In this document: positions 17,294-25,344 of the stretch, piece after piece | Layout: every line of letters starts with the position of its first letter | How positions within the stretch are numbered: the stretch's first letter is position 1 | DNA from: Lachnospiraceae bacterium | Lineage (GTDB): Bacteria; Bacillota; Clostridia; Lachnospirales; Lachnospiraceae | DNA: 64,000 bases | Direction: 5' to 3' | NCBI GenBank assembly: GCA_017546025.1 | Contig: JAFYYS010000006.1 | Location: forward strand, 78,404 to 142,403 | Translations under genes and position numbers: made by a program | The notes under the pieces: model-generated | Databases searched by the model: none | Seen by the model: the letters and a program-made list of their open reading frames with translations, nothing else | Told to the model about the DNA's origin: nothing

Positions 17294-17941
17294 TTAGTCT
17301 CCTGTCGGAGTAGCCATCGTATAATCTGCCTTTGATCCGTTGATGACTGCAAGGGGAGTAGACGTTACTGCGGCCCCCCCGCTGAAAACTTTAATTTCCA
17401 CATCGTAATAGGTCAAGAGTCGGATTTCCATCGGGCCGAGAATTCCTTCCGTTGTCAGTCCAGTAATCTCGTTTCCGTGTTCGTCCGTCACTCCGGTAAC
17501 TGCGGCGTTCGTGCTGGTGTCATTTCTGGTGTACTTTAAACGCACATCATATGTGGTTCCGTCCATCACAACGCCCGTCATGCTAAATTCATATACGCCG
17601 GAAGCCTTCGGCGTGAAGGTTCCTCCGGTATATGATGCTCCACCGATTTCCGAAGCCGTCCCCGTAAAGCCGGCAATGACATGAAAACCGCTGGTCGGAC
17701 CATTGCACTGCTTAGAAATGTCTGCTATCGAGAATCCTTTTACCGATTCCATCACACCGTTAGCAATCGTTGTTGCCGAAAGCTTACGTCTTGCTTTCGC
17801 ATTCACACGCGCTATGGCAACGAACGAAGACAGAATCGGCGTTACCATAATGCTTAGGATTGCTGCTGCAACCAACACCTCTACCAGAGTGAAGCCATGG
17901 TTTTTCTTTCTCTTTTTGTGTTCCTTCATCTCTCTAACCAC
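17294..17941 (-). CDS. Type IV pseudopilin (PilV/GspI-like)
   Basis: The protein has about 215 residues. The leader is ...KRKKNHGFTLVEVLVAAAILS, with G-F cleavage and E+5. A GTG start at 17941 is kept because a GGGAG site lies 8 bases before it; the ATG at 17929 (MKEHKKRKK) is a possible alternative with a weaker site. The C-terminal domain is beta-rich (GVYEFSMTGVVMDGTTYDVRLKY). The subunit is probably a minor pilin that joins the initiation complex with its neighbours. Confidence 0.85.
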   Translation of the reverse strand: MVREMKEHKKRKKNHGFTLVEVLVAAAILSIMVTPILSSFVAIARVNAKARRKLSATTIANGVMESVKGFSIADISKQCNGPTSGFHVIAGFTGTASEIGGASYTGGTFTPKASGVYEFSMTGVVMDGTTYDVRLKYTRNDTSTNAAVTGVTDEHGNEITGLTTEGILGPMEIRLLTYYDVEIKVFSGGAAVTSTPLAVINGSKADYTMATPTGD

Positions 17942-18000
17942 AGTTATCGCTCCCTTTCATAATAATATAATATCTCCTCTTAAGGTCTCCGATTGAGTCC

Positions 18001-18068
18001 TTATCTTATCCGAAGCGTCCTTCTTCGGATAGGATAAAGCGGTAATCCGTCACTTGGGCGGATTACCG
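18001..18068 (-). other. Two adjacent intercistronic hairpins between pilO-like and minor pilin genes
   Basis: Hairpin 1: TATCCGAAG/CTTCGGATA, with outer TTATC/GATAA pairs (18001-18037). Hairpin 2: CGGTAATCCG (18040-18049) facing CGGATTACCG (18059-18068), a perfect 10-bp stem. Neither is followed by a T run on the reverse strand. They divide the core assembly genes from the minor pilin genes and probably set the relative mRNA levels. Confidence 0.65.
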
Positions 18069-18081
18069 ACCTTACTATCAA

Positions 18082-18816
18082 TTAATCATTTTCCTTCTGG
18101 ACTTTTTTGGGGTCAGGCGTCGGAGAAGGGGACGGGGTAGGTGTATTCGTAGGCCCGAAGATATTCGGAACACCTGTTTTCACATCCTTAATCGTCACAT
18201 CTTCATGCTTATTCTGACCGTTCTGAACATTATAGAAATCGATGACGATTTCTCCCGAAACAATACCGTCTGCTGCATCCATTGATGCCGAAACCGCCTT
18301 AACAGTCTTCGGGGTACCTTCCAGATAGATCTTATTAATCATATCCTTGAATCCCTTATAGCTGTTTGTTCCGTACTTTGCAGAGAGCTGTGCCTTCGAA
18401 AAAGTGTAATTTGCATTAATCGGAACAAGCTTTTCCGAGTTCCAGTCGATGACGCCCTGAACAACGCTGGTGTCTTCCGATTCGGTAACCTCATACTCCG
18501 GGAAATTGTAAATTTCTTCATACGGAAGCGTCTGCCAGTCATTCATGAACATAATGATATCTTCATACAAATAGTACGCAGGATATGCTTTCGCGTCGTT
18601 CTCAATTTCCTCGACATGCTCTTTCATTTCAGCCTTGACCTTGTTCTCGTTTATGTTGTAGTACGTATCGAGTCTGGCCTGCAAAGTTTTGCTTTCGTCT
18701 TCATAATTCTTCTTTTCCTTCAGCGCATTACGGAAATAAAACTGAAATACTGCAAATGCCCCAATCAGACCGAGGACAATAAGAAGTATGCTGATATCTC
18801 TTTTTGAAACTTTCAT
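18082..18816 (-). CDS. pilO: PilO-like inner-membrane pilus alignment protein
   Basis: The protein has 244 residues: a short cytoplasmic N-terminus, one transmembrane helix at residues ~8-28 (ISILLIVLGLIGAFAVFQFY), then a coiled-coil-like segment (KEKKNYEDESKTLQARLD) and a ferredoxin-like alpha/beta domain, as in PilO. The C-terminus is a Pro/Thr tail. Sequence similarity is weak, and the call rests on topology and on the place directly after pilM-pilN. PilO with PilN forms the ring that links the cytoplasmic motor to the pilus. It is preceded by an AGAGGAGGAATAG site. Confidence 0.75.
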   Translation of the reverse strand: MKVSKRDISILLIVLGLIGAFAVFQFYFRNALKEKKNYEDESKTLQARLDTYYNINENKVKAEMKEHVEEIENDAKAYPAYYLYEDIIMFMNDWQTLPYEEIYNFPEYEVTESEDTSVVQGVIDWNSEKLVPINANYTFSKAQLSAKYGTNSYKGFKDMINKIYLEGTPKTVKAVSASMDAADGIVSGEIVIDFYNVQNGQNKHEDVTIKDVKTGVPNIFGPTNTPTPSPSPTPDPKKVQKEND

Positions 18817-18837
18817 ATTCTCTATTCCTCCTCTGAT

Positions 18838-20865
18838 TTATTTATTCTTAGCTTCTTTGTCGCGCTGCTTCTGTTCGGCTTCAAGAGCTTTTTGAGCTCC
18901 CTCCATAAAAGCATCGTTGGTTCCCGGGTTCTCAGCGGCATCGCCGGGATTCAGGTTGTCCGCGTTATACAGGCAGTTTACGCTGAAGAAAACATTGATG
19001 TAGAAATAATCTTCTGCATTAATGTCATCTAACAGGCTGTGCTCGTCTTCGCCGTCCTCCCCGCCTTCGCCGTCAGGGTTCTCATTCTTTTTTTCTTCTT
19101 TCTTGATTCGTCCAAGAACAATCTGCTGATTCTTGTGATCCTGAAGGAGCCTTTCTTTAATGACCTCTCGCATGCTTTCCACAGGAACCAAATCGCCGTC
19201 ATCGTCCATGACGTACCCAAGGGCATCAACATGCTCCATATAGGGTTCCATTGCCTTGTCGATTTCTTCCTTCAGTGCTTCTTCAAGAATAGCGTCATAC
19301 TCAGGTCTTAATCCGTATTCTTCCTTAAATCCTGAAGATGTAATGATTGTAATGGTCTTAAAAGATCTGAGCTGCTGGAATACCTTCGCAGCATCGGCTT
19401 TCGATGCGCAGACAATGCTGAGGGTGACACCTTCGGTCTCGTCTGCCACCATCTGAAGAGTCTTGAATCCCTGCGGCATCTTTGCTTCCATTTCCGAGAC
19501 AAACTGTGTCAGCATACGGTTTGTGTTCTTCGCCGCATTAAGCCCCTCACGAATGCTCGCATACGTTGCTAAAGACTCATTGTATGCATTATTCAAATCT
19601 TCCAGGTACTTGGTCTCTTCCAAGCGATCCTTCAAATCTTGATTCTCTTTCTTCGCCTTGGAAACACCGACCTGCCCGACAATGAAGAGGACAGCCGCCG
19701 TAGCAACACAGGCAAGGAATACGGCAATCGGAACAGCCAGGCTGGTCTCTTTTTCACCCTTTAAAAGTTCCGGACTAAGCAACTGCAACGGGGCATAAGA
19801 TGCACCGATTGCTGCAGAGTATACACGCATGGATTCCAATGCGCTGAAGTTCGGATTGCCGGAACGGATTGTATCAAGCCCAGTATACTTCTGAACATTG
19901 TAGCCGAGTTCGTTTGAAAGGAGCTCGTCCATGCCTACAAAGTCAGCACCGATGCCGACAAGGTAGATATTGTCAATCGTGGAGTTGTCATTTCTCGAAA
20001 CGAAGTACTCAAGAATACGTCCGACATTACCAATCAGGTAACGGAGATTCTCGGTAATCATGATACGGGACATCATAACTTCATCAGAAGTGTCTTCTGC
20101 TTCCTGATAGTCCACATCTACATTCAAATAGCGGCGCAGGCAACGCTGCTGGGTAAATACTACGGTAGCATCCGCATAACTGAGATTCTCACCGTATACA
20201 TCAAGTTCGGTAACATTCTCGATGGCTCCGTTTACACCGTGAGGAACGGAACGCTGAAGAACAATCTCACCGTTCTTAACAATCGTAATCAAGGAGGTGT
20301 GCTCGTCAATCTTAATAACAGCGTTGACACCGTTATTCATCTCCTGACGAACAACCTGGAAGATACTGTTACCTACGTAGTCAATGGCACGGATATGCAT
20401 GCCTAACGTTCTGGCAAGATCGATGTAAGAAGTCGTTACATCGTTCGGTACTGCCAGAAGAGAAAGACGATACTGCTTCACGCCTTCTTCTTCGGTCTTT
20501 CCGAGGATGTTATAAACCAAGTGATACTGGTTCATATCAACCGGGAAATAGTCTGCCGCGTTCGCGGTAATCAGGGGCAGAATCTGCTTCGGCTTACAAA
20601 GCGGAATTCTCGCCTCACGATTGGCGATACGGCTCGACGCAACGGTGAATACAAGACTTTCCGTCCGGATATCCCGTTTGCGCAGCTCTGCTTTCAGATT
20701 GATGATGAAATCTTCATTTCTGGTGATTACACCATCCTGCACCATGTCCTTCGGCGTTTCGAGAGAGAATGCGTTATATATCTTGGGAGACTTTGCCTGA
20801 TAGTCCACCTCAACAACGCGGGTCATTCCCTGGCCGATTTCCATCGATAGCACTTTTCCTGCCAT
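18838..20865 (-). CDS. pilM: Fused PilM-PilN pilus assembly protein
   Basis: The protein has 675 residues from the ATG at 20865 (CTAAAGGAAACC site); an open extension to 20934 has no site. Residues ~1-350 are PilM-like, an actin-fold ATPase: KVLSMEIGQGMTRVVEV, RIPLCKPKQILPLITANAADYFP (PilN-peptide groove region) and NIYLVGIGADFVGMDELLS. A transmembrane helix follows (AVPIAVFLACVATAAVLFIV, ~380-400), then a coiled coil and a ferredoxin-like PilN domain. The C-terminal ~150 residues are charged, with an acidic Glu/Gly stretch and a KKEEKKNENPDGEGG insert. PilM and PilN are separate proteins in proteobacteria; here the covalent fusion ties the cytoplasmic ring to the membrane partner. The pilO-like gene follows 21 bases later. 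Confidence 0.85.
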   Translation of the reverse strand: MAGKVLSMEIGQGMTRVVEVDYQAKSPKIYNAFSLETPKDMVQDGVITRNEDFIINLKAELRKRDIRTESLVFTVASSRIANREARIPLCKPKQILPLITANAADYFPVDMNQYHLVYNILGKTEEEGVKQYRLSLLAVPNDVTTSYIDLARTLGMHIRAIDYVGNSIFQVVRQEMNNGVNAVIKIDEHTSLITIVKNGEIVLQRSVPHGVNGAIENVTELDVYGENLSYADATVVFTQQRCLRRYLNVDVDYQEAEDTSDEVMMSRIMITENLRYLIGNVGRILEYFVSRNDNSTIDNIYLVGIGADFVGMDELLSNELGYNVQKYTGLDTIRSGNPNFSALESMRVYSAAIGASYAPLQLLSPELLKGEKETSLAVPIAVFLACVATAAVLFIVGQVGVSKAKKENQDLKDRLEETKYLEDLNNAYNESLATYASIREGLNAAKNTNRMLTQFVSEMEAKMPQGFKTLQMVADETEGVTLSIVCASKADAAKVFQQLRSFKTITIITSSGFKEEYGLRPEYDAILEEALKEEIDKAMEPYMEHVDALGYVMDDDGDLVPVESMREVIKERLLQDHKNQQIVLGRIKKEEKKNENPDGEGGEDGEDEHSLLDDINAEDYFYINVFFSVNCLYNADNLNPGDAAENPGTNDAFMEGAQKALEAEQKQRDKEAKNK

Positions 20866-21003
20866 GTCGGTTTCCTTTAGAATTGCTCCGCAATTCTTCC
20901 TTCCCTTTAATCTGTTTCCACACCCCGTAAGCAAGGTATGACTTACATATTTCCTCTTATATATCTATAATCCGCTCGATAAGAACGGTTATATTCCTAT
21001 TAA

Positions 21004-21807
21004 TCAGCCGTTAAACAGCTTATCCAGACCGGTAAACTCCATGTACCAGTCTATAAAACGATTCCCCCATAATGCAGCGAACAGAATCCCGGCCGAGAGA
21101 TACGGTCCCATCGCAAGCGTTCTTCCTTCTTTCGAAACCTTCATTCGAATCGGATGAATGATTGCCCCAATGATGCATCCCACAAGAAACGACAATAGCG
21201 ACAATTTCCATCCCAATAAAAACCCGGATGCTGCAAGGAGTTTGACATCTCCACCGCCCATCGCTTTACAAAAGTACATAATTCCGGCAATAATGCTTGT
21301 CACAAATATTCCAAGGATATACAGCAGAATATCCGGCCTCTCCGTAAAGAAGATCCGGTATCCCAGGTTTACAGCGCCCAAACAGAAGATGAACACATTG
21401 AATCCAAACGGAATGATGAATGTCCGGAAATCAATCACGCTCAGTGCGAGAAGCGCCGATACCATCAGACAGTACAGGATGCTCTCCACGAGTGCTGTAA
21501 CATCTCCGAACCCGTGTACCGCAAAAATCAGTACATATAACAGTCCGTTTGCTGCCTCCACAATCGGATACTGTGCGGATATTTTTGCGCCGCACTTTCG
21601 GCACTTGCCGCGAAGGAACAGCCAACTGAAAAGCGGAATCAGATCAAACCATCTTAACTGATACCCGCAGGTCATGCAATGTGATCTCTGCTTCGAAAGG
21701 CTCTGTCCGAGCGGAATACGGTAGATGCACACATTCAGAAAACTTCCGATTACGATACCGTACAAGAATACGATACAATAGATTGCAATCTTGAAACCGG
21801 CACCCAC
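21004..21807 (-). CDS. pilD: Prepilin leader peptidase / N-methyltransferase
   Basis: This polytopic membrane aspartyl protease (A24 family) cleaves and methylates the prepilins encoded around it. The 267-residue product has the N-terminal cytoplasmic zinc motif CMTCGYQL...CRKCGAKI. The two active-site aspartates are expected in VIDFRTFIIP and in GGGDVKLLAASGFLLG. About seven transmembrane helices are visible. A GTG start at 21807 gives MGAGFKIAIYCIVFLYG and is preceded by GAGAAGG. It lies in the middle of the pil operon, between small pilin genes and pilM-pilN. Confidence 0.93.
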   Translation of the reverse strand: MGAGFKIAIYCIVFLYGIVIGSFLNVCIYRIPLGQSLSKQRSHCMTCGYQLRWFDLIPLFSWLFLRGKCRKCGAKISAQYPIVEAANGLLYVLIFAVHGFGDVTALVESILYCLMVSALLALSVIDFRTFIIPFGFNVFIFCLGAVNLGYRIFFTERPDILLYILGIFVTSIIAGIMYFCKAMGGGDVKLLAASGFLLGWKLSLLSFLVGCIIGAIIHPIRMKVSKEGRTLAMGPYLSAGILFAALWGNRFIDWYMEFTGLDKLFNG

Positions 21808-21870
21808 CGCCTTCTCACCTCGATTTTCTCATATAATACTGCCACATCCGATGTTATGTGGCCAACCCCT

Positions 21871-22287
21871 CTATGACCATGATGCCGACAATTGCGGCAT
21901 TAACGAGTCTCCTACCGGGGGAAGAATCGTGACCGTGTAAGTCATATTCTTATACTTTCTCGACACAGGTTTTGCGGTCTGATACTGATTCCCGAAATGA
22001 TCCTGAAGGATTTCCAGAATCTCTGCGTTATTGAGCAGCGAGGTGTTTAAATTAATACCCGTACTGTCAAAGGTAACCAAAACCGTATTGCTGATATCAT
22101 ACTGCCCGGTATAGACAACAATTTCCGCAGCACGGAATATCTCGCCCGCTGCGGACTCATCACGTTGTATGCGCGACTTTTCAACATATGCCAGATATGC
22201 CGGGGCCAGAACGCCGACAAGCACGGCCATGATCGCAACTACAACTATCAATTCTACGAGGGAGAAGCCATGATTCTTTTCTTTCAT
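21871..22287 (-). CDS. Small type IV pilin, second copy
   Basis: The protein has 138 residues. The leader MKEKNHGFSLVELIVVVAIMAVLVG is identical in its core to the pilin at 22471-22884; G7/F cleavage and E+5 are present. After the shared helix (APAYLAYVEKSR) the globular parts differ. Two possible N-glycosylation sequons are visible in the head (NTS and NMT). The two genes form a tandem pair with a strong hairpin between them, so this copy is probably expressed at a lower level. It may be a major or minor pilin. Confidence 0.9.
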   Translation of the reverse strand: MKEKNHGFSLVELIVVVAIMAVLVGVLAPAYLAYVEKSRIQRDESAAGEIFRAAEIVVYTGQYDISNTVLVTFDSTGINLNTSLLNNAEILEILQDHFGNQYQTAKPVSRKYKNMTYTVTILPPVGDSLMPQLSASWS

Positions 22288-22325
22288 ATCTCACCTCTTT
22301 CTGAACCGGCACCGATATTTTATCC

Positions 22326-22353
22326 CGCGCAGGTGGGGTGACCCACCTGCGCG
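22326..22353 (-). other. Strong intercistronic hairpin behind the first pilin gene
   Basis: CGCGCAGGTGGG (22326-22337), loop GTGA, CCCACCTGCGCG (22342-22353): a perfect 12-bp stem with a tetraloop. It lacks a T run on the reverse strand. It would protect the 3' end of the upstream pilin mRNA from exonucleases, allowing a high pilin level in a single operon. Confidence 0.7.
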
Positions 22354-22470
22354 ATAGGGAACCAGGATTTCATATCTTCATGCTGTTCAGCATTTTCGTG
22401 CCTCAGGCACTAAATCCTATGCTTTCAGAACACTACTCAAAAAGCAACTACTGTAATAGGAGAAGCCGAA

Positions 22471-22884
22471 TTAGCTCCAAGCACCCGTTACGGTAAGAGC
22501 TGCGCCAGTGCCGCTTCCGGTAGGAGAAGCAATCGTTACAGTGTAAGTCATGGTCTTGTAGTACTTAGACTTGATATCGAAGGACTTGCCGCTGTATACG
22601 TCGTCCATGGAATTCTTAAGGTTAGTTTCAGAGATAACAGAAGAGATGCCTTTACCATTCGTCCAGGAGTAAGTCTTACCGCCGGATACTTCGTCATAAA
22701 CGCAGATCTCTGCAGTAGCAACTTCGATAGAGTGACGAACTTCCTCAGCCATATCCTCATCAGCACCACGACGGGTCTTCTCAACGTAGCTCAGGTAAGC
22801 CGGAGCCAAAATACCAACCAATACAGCCATGATCGCTACAACAACGATCAACTCAACGAGTGAAAAACCTTTGTTCTTGTTCAT
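22471..22884 (-). CDS. pilA: Type IV pilin, probable major subunit
   Basis: The protein has 137 residues. The leader is MNKNKGFSLVELIVVVAIMA, with G6/F cleavage, E+5 and the hydrophobic assembly helix. The head is short, Ser/Thr/Gly-rich and has a single Cys. No N-x-S/T sequon is present, in contrast to the second copy. It is translated behind pilC with a strong GGAGGAATG site, and a 12-bp hairpin follows it; both fit the most abundant subunit. The name is by family role only. Confidence 0.9.
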   Translation of the reverse strand: MNKNKGFSLVELIVVVAIMAVLVGILAPAYLSYVEKTRRGADEDMAEEVRHSIEVATAEICVYDEVSGGKTYSWTNGKGISSVISETNLKNSMDDVYSGKSFDIKSKYYKTMTYTVTIASPTGSGTGAALTVTGAWS

Positions 22885-23002
22885 AGAAACATTCCTCCAT
22901 TTTCATATAATATTATTCACGAACTCCGGTCGCGGTTCCTCATTCCGCTTCCGGTATCTTAAACAACTGCCGTCCCTATTGCAGCGGTTGCTTAATTCAA
23001 TT

Positions 23003-24214
23003 TTACAGGTTGTCCAGTCCTTTGTAAAGACTGAGCATCGGCATTACGCATGCGCCAACCAAAAGTCCTACGAATACCGCGATTACAAGAATGATGACGG
23101 GTTCCATTACGGACAGCAGGTTCTGCGTCGCATTCTCTACTTCTTCGTCGTAGTAGTCCGCCATCTTGGTAAGCATGGAATCCATATCACCGGTTTCCTC
23201 TCCGATCTTGGTCATGTGAACAACCATCGGCGGGAAGAGTCCGGATCTCTTTAAGGGCTCCGAAAGCGGAACGCCTTTCTTAACTTCTTCCTTACACTCC
23301 AACACAGCCTGACGGAACATGTAGTTCGTCATCGTCTTCGCGGAGATATCCAGGGCGTCAATCATGGAAATACCGGATGACGTCAGCGTTGCAAGTGTTC
23401 TTGCAAGTCTCGAAGAAGAAGTCTTAATCGTAAAGTCTTTAAGCGCCGGAATGGAAACTGCCGCTTTGGCCAGGAACTCTGTTCCAACCTGCGAGGCGCT
23501 GAATACCTTTAATCCGACAACAATAACAACAATGATTCCGATAACAAGTAACCAGTTGGCCTTAAAGAAATCGGCCGCAGCCATAACGGCAAGTGTAAGA
23601 CCCGGCATCTTCGTGTCCATGTCCTTGAACATTTCCATGAAGTTCGGGATAACGAATGCCATCATGACAATCATAACGACGATGGCAACACATACAACCA
23701 CGATAGGATAAATCAGGGCCTTCTTAATCATGGCGGAAAGCTTTGTATCCTTCTCGAACTGGGTTGCCATACGGTCAAGAGATACATCAATGCTACCGGA
23801 AGCCTCGCCGGCTTCAACCATGTTAATCATCATGGACGGGAAGATATCGCTTCGCTCACGGAGCGCATTGGCAAAACTTTCACCTTTTGCAATGTTGTTT
23901 TTAACTTCGCCGAGAGCCTTCTGAAGTCTCTTGTTCTCGGTCTGATCCTCCATCATGCCCATGGCGTCTACAATCGGAACACCGGCATTGATGATGGATA
24001 CGAACTGACGGCAGAAGACGCTGAGGTCTCTCTTGCTGACACCGCTGCCGCCGATGTTTACATCCTTATTAAGGAATGACTGCTCATGAACACTGAGCGG
24101 AATCAATCCTTCGCCTTTGAGCATCGACTGCGCGCGGTCCGGGCTGGCAGCTTCAATGTTGCCTTTCTTCCTGCGGCCCATCTTGTCGACGGCTTCATAT
24201 GCATATGCAGGCAT
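23003..24214 (-). CDS. pilC: Type IV pilus inner-membrane platform protein
   Basis: The protein has 403 residues and belongs to the GspF/PilC family. It starts MPAYAYEAVDKMGRRKKGNIEA, contains the first T2SSF domain (FCRQFVSIINAGVPIVDAM ... EAGEASGSIDVSLDRMA) and a second copy (LARTLATLTSSGISMIDAL ... KIGEETGDMDSMLTKMA), and has three transmembrane helices. It anchors the PilB and PilT motors to the membrane. An AAGGAGGATAAACG site precedes the ATG. It follows pilT by 22 bases. Confidence 0.96.
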   Translation of the reverse strand: MPAYAYEAVDKMGRRKKGNIEAASPDRAQSMLKGEGLIPLSVHEQSFLNKDVNIGGSGVSKRDLSVFCRQFVSIINAGVPIVDAMGMMEDQTENKRLQKALGEVKNNIAKGESFANALRERSDIFPSMMINMVEAGEASGSIDVSLDRMATQFEKDTKLSAMIKKALIYPIVVVCVAIVVMIVMMAFVIPNFMEMFKDMDTKMPGLTLAVMAAADFFKANWLLVIGIIVVIVVGLKVFSASQVGTEFLAKAAVSIPALKDFTIKTSSSRLARTLATLTSSGISMIDALDISAKTMTNYMFRQAVLECKEEVKKGVPLSEPLKRSGLFPPMVVHMTKIGEETGDMDSMLTKMADYYDEEVENATQNLLSVMEPVIILVIAVFVGLLVGACVMPMLSLYKGLDNL

Positions 24215-24236
24215 CGTTTATCCTCCTTATATTCGC

Positions 24237-25301
24237 CTAGAAGGTTACCTTCCGGCTCATCGCTATTGTATCCTGTGCGTAGTTCAAACAGTTCTCAGCG
24301 CTGATCAAGCCGCCGATGTAAAGATTGTAAAGGGCGTCGTCCATGGACTGCATGCCCTGCTTCTTACTGGTCTGAATCATCGAAGGAATCTGGAATGCCT
24401 TTCCTTCACGAATCAGGTTTCGTACAGCACTTGTTCCCATCATGACTTCGAATGCGGCTACACGGCCGGATCCGGTCTGAATCGGAAGCAGCTGCTGCGA
24501 GATGACACACTCGATAACGCTCGCAAGCTGTACGCGGATCTGTTGCTGCTGATGCGGCGGGAATACGTCGATGACGCGGTTGATGGTGTCAGCGGCACTG
24601 TTCGTATGAAGTGTCGAGAATACCAGGTGTCCGGTCTCGGCGGCGGTGATTGCGGTCTGAATGGTTTCAAGGTCTCGCATCTCACCGACGAGGATAACGT
24701 CCGGGTCTTCACGAAGGGCCGCTCGAAGTGCGCCGGAGTACGTCTCAGTATCATCGCCAATCTCACGCTGGTTAACAATGGACTTCTCATGACGATGCAG
24801 GTACTCAATCGGGTCCTCAATCGTAATGATGTGCTTTGCGTAAGTCTTATTAATCATATTGATGAGAGAAGCAAGTGTTGTGGACTTACCGGAACCAGTG
24901 GCTCCTGTTACAAGAACAAGTCCTCTCTTTCTGGTGCACAACTCCTGAACCGCTGCCGGAAGTCCGAGTTCTCTCGGTGCCGGAATCTTAAACGGCAAAA
25001 GTCTCATGACCATTGCAAGCGTTCCGCGCTGCTTGAATACATTTACACGGAAACGTCCGCGTCCGTACAAAGAATACGCGAAGTCAATCTCACCGGTCTT
25101 GTCCATGATCTCGACCAGTCGGTCGTTGTCTGCGAAAAGCGGAACAACCAGTTCCTCGATGGTCTCGGGGGTCAGCTTCTCGGTGTCGAACGGTCTTAAG
25201 TCACCGTCGATTCGGAAGATAACCGGTCTGCCCGATGTGATGTGTACGTCTGATGCGTGACGGTTAACGGCTTCCTGCAGAATTTCGTCTAATTCTTTCA
25301 T
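24237..25301 (-). CDS. pilT: Pilus retraction ATPase
   Basis: The protein has 354 residues, the normal PilT length. Walker A is VTGATGSGKSTTLASL near residues 130-145. The Asp box is DPIEYLHRH, the Walker B-like block is LREDPDVILVGEMRDLET, and the His box is TGHLVFSTLHTNSA. The PilT-specific AIRNLIREGK-like segment is VRNLIREGKAFQIPSMIQTS near the C-terminus. Its presence predicts retractile pili, and hence twitching or DNA uptake. It lies 43 bases after pilB. Confidence 0.96.
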   Translation of the reverse strand: MKELDEILQEAVNRHASDVHITSGRPVIFRIDGDLRPFDTEKLTPETIEELVVPLFADNDRLVEIMDKTGEIDFAYSLYGRGRFRVNVFKQRGTLAMVMRLLPFKIPAPRELGLPAAVQELCTRKRGLVLVTGATGSGKSTTLASLINMINKTYAKHIITIEDPIEYLHRHEKSIVNQREIGDDTETYSGALRAALREDPDVILVGEMRDLETIQTAITAAETGHLVFSTLHTNSAADTINRVIDVFPPHQQQQIRVQLASVIECVISQQLLPIQTGSGRVAAFEVMMGTSAVRNLIREGKAFQIPSMIQTSKKQGMQSMDDALYNLYIGGLISAENCLNYAQDTIAMSRKVTF

Positions 25302-25344
25302 GTTTTCTATCCGTTCCTTTGTTTATTTCCGTGCTGTAATATAA

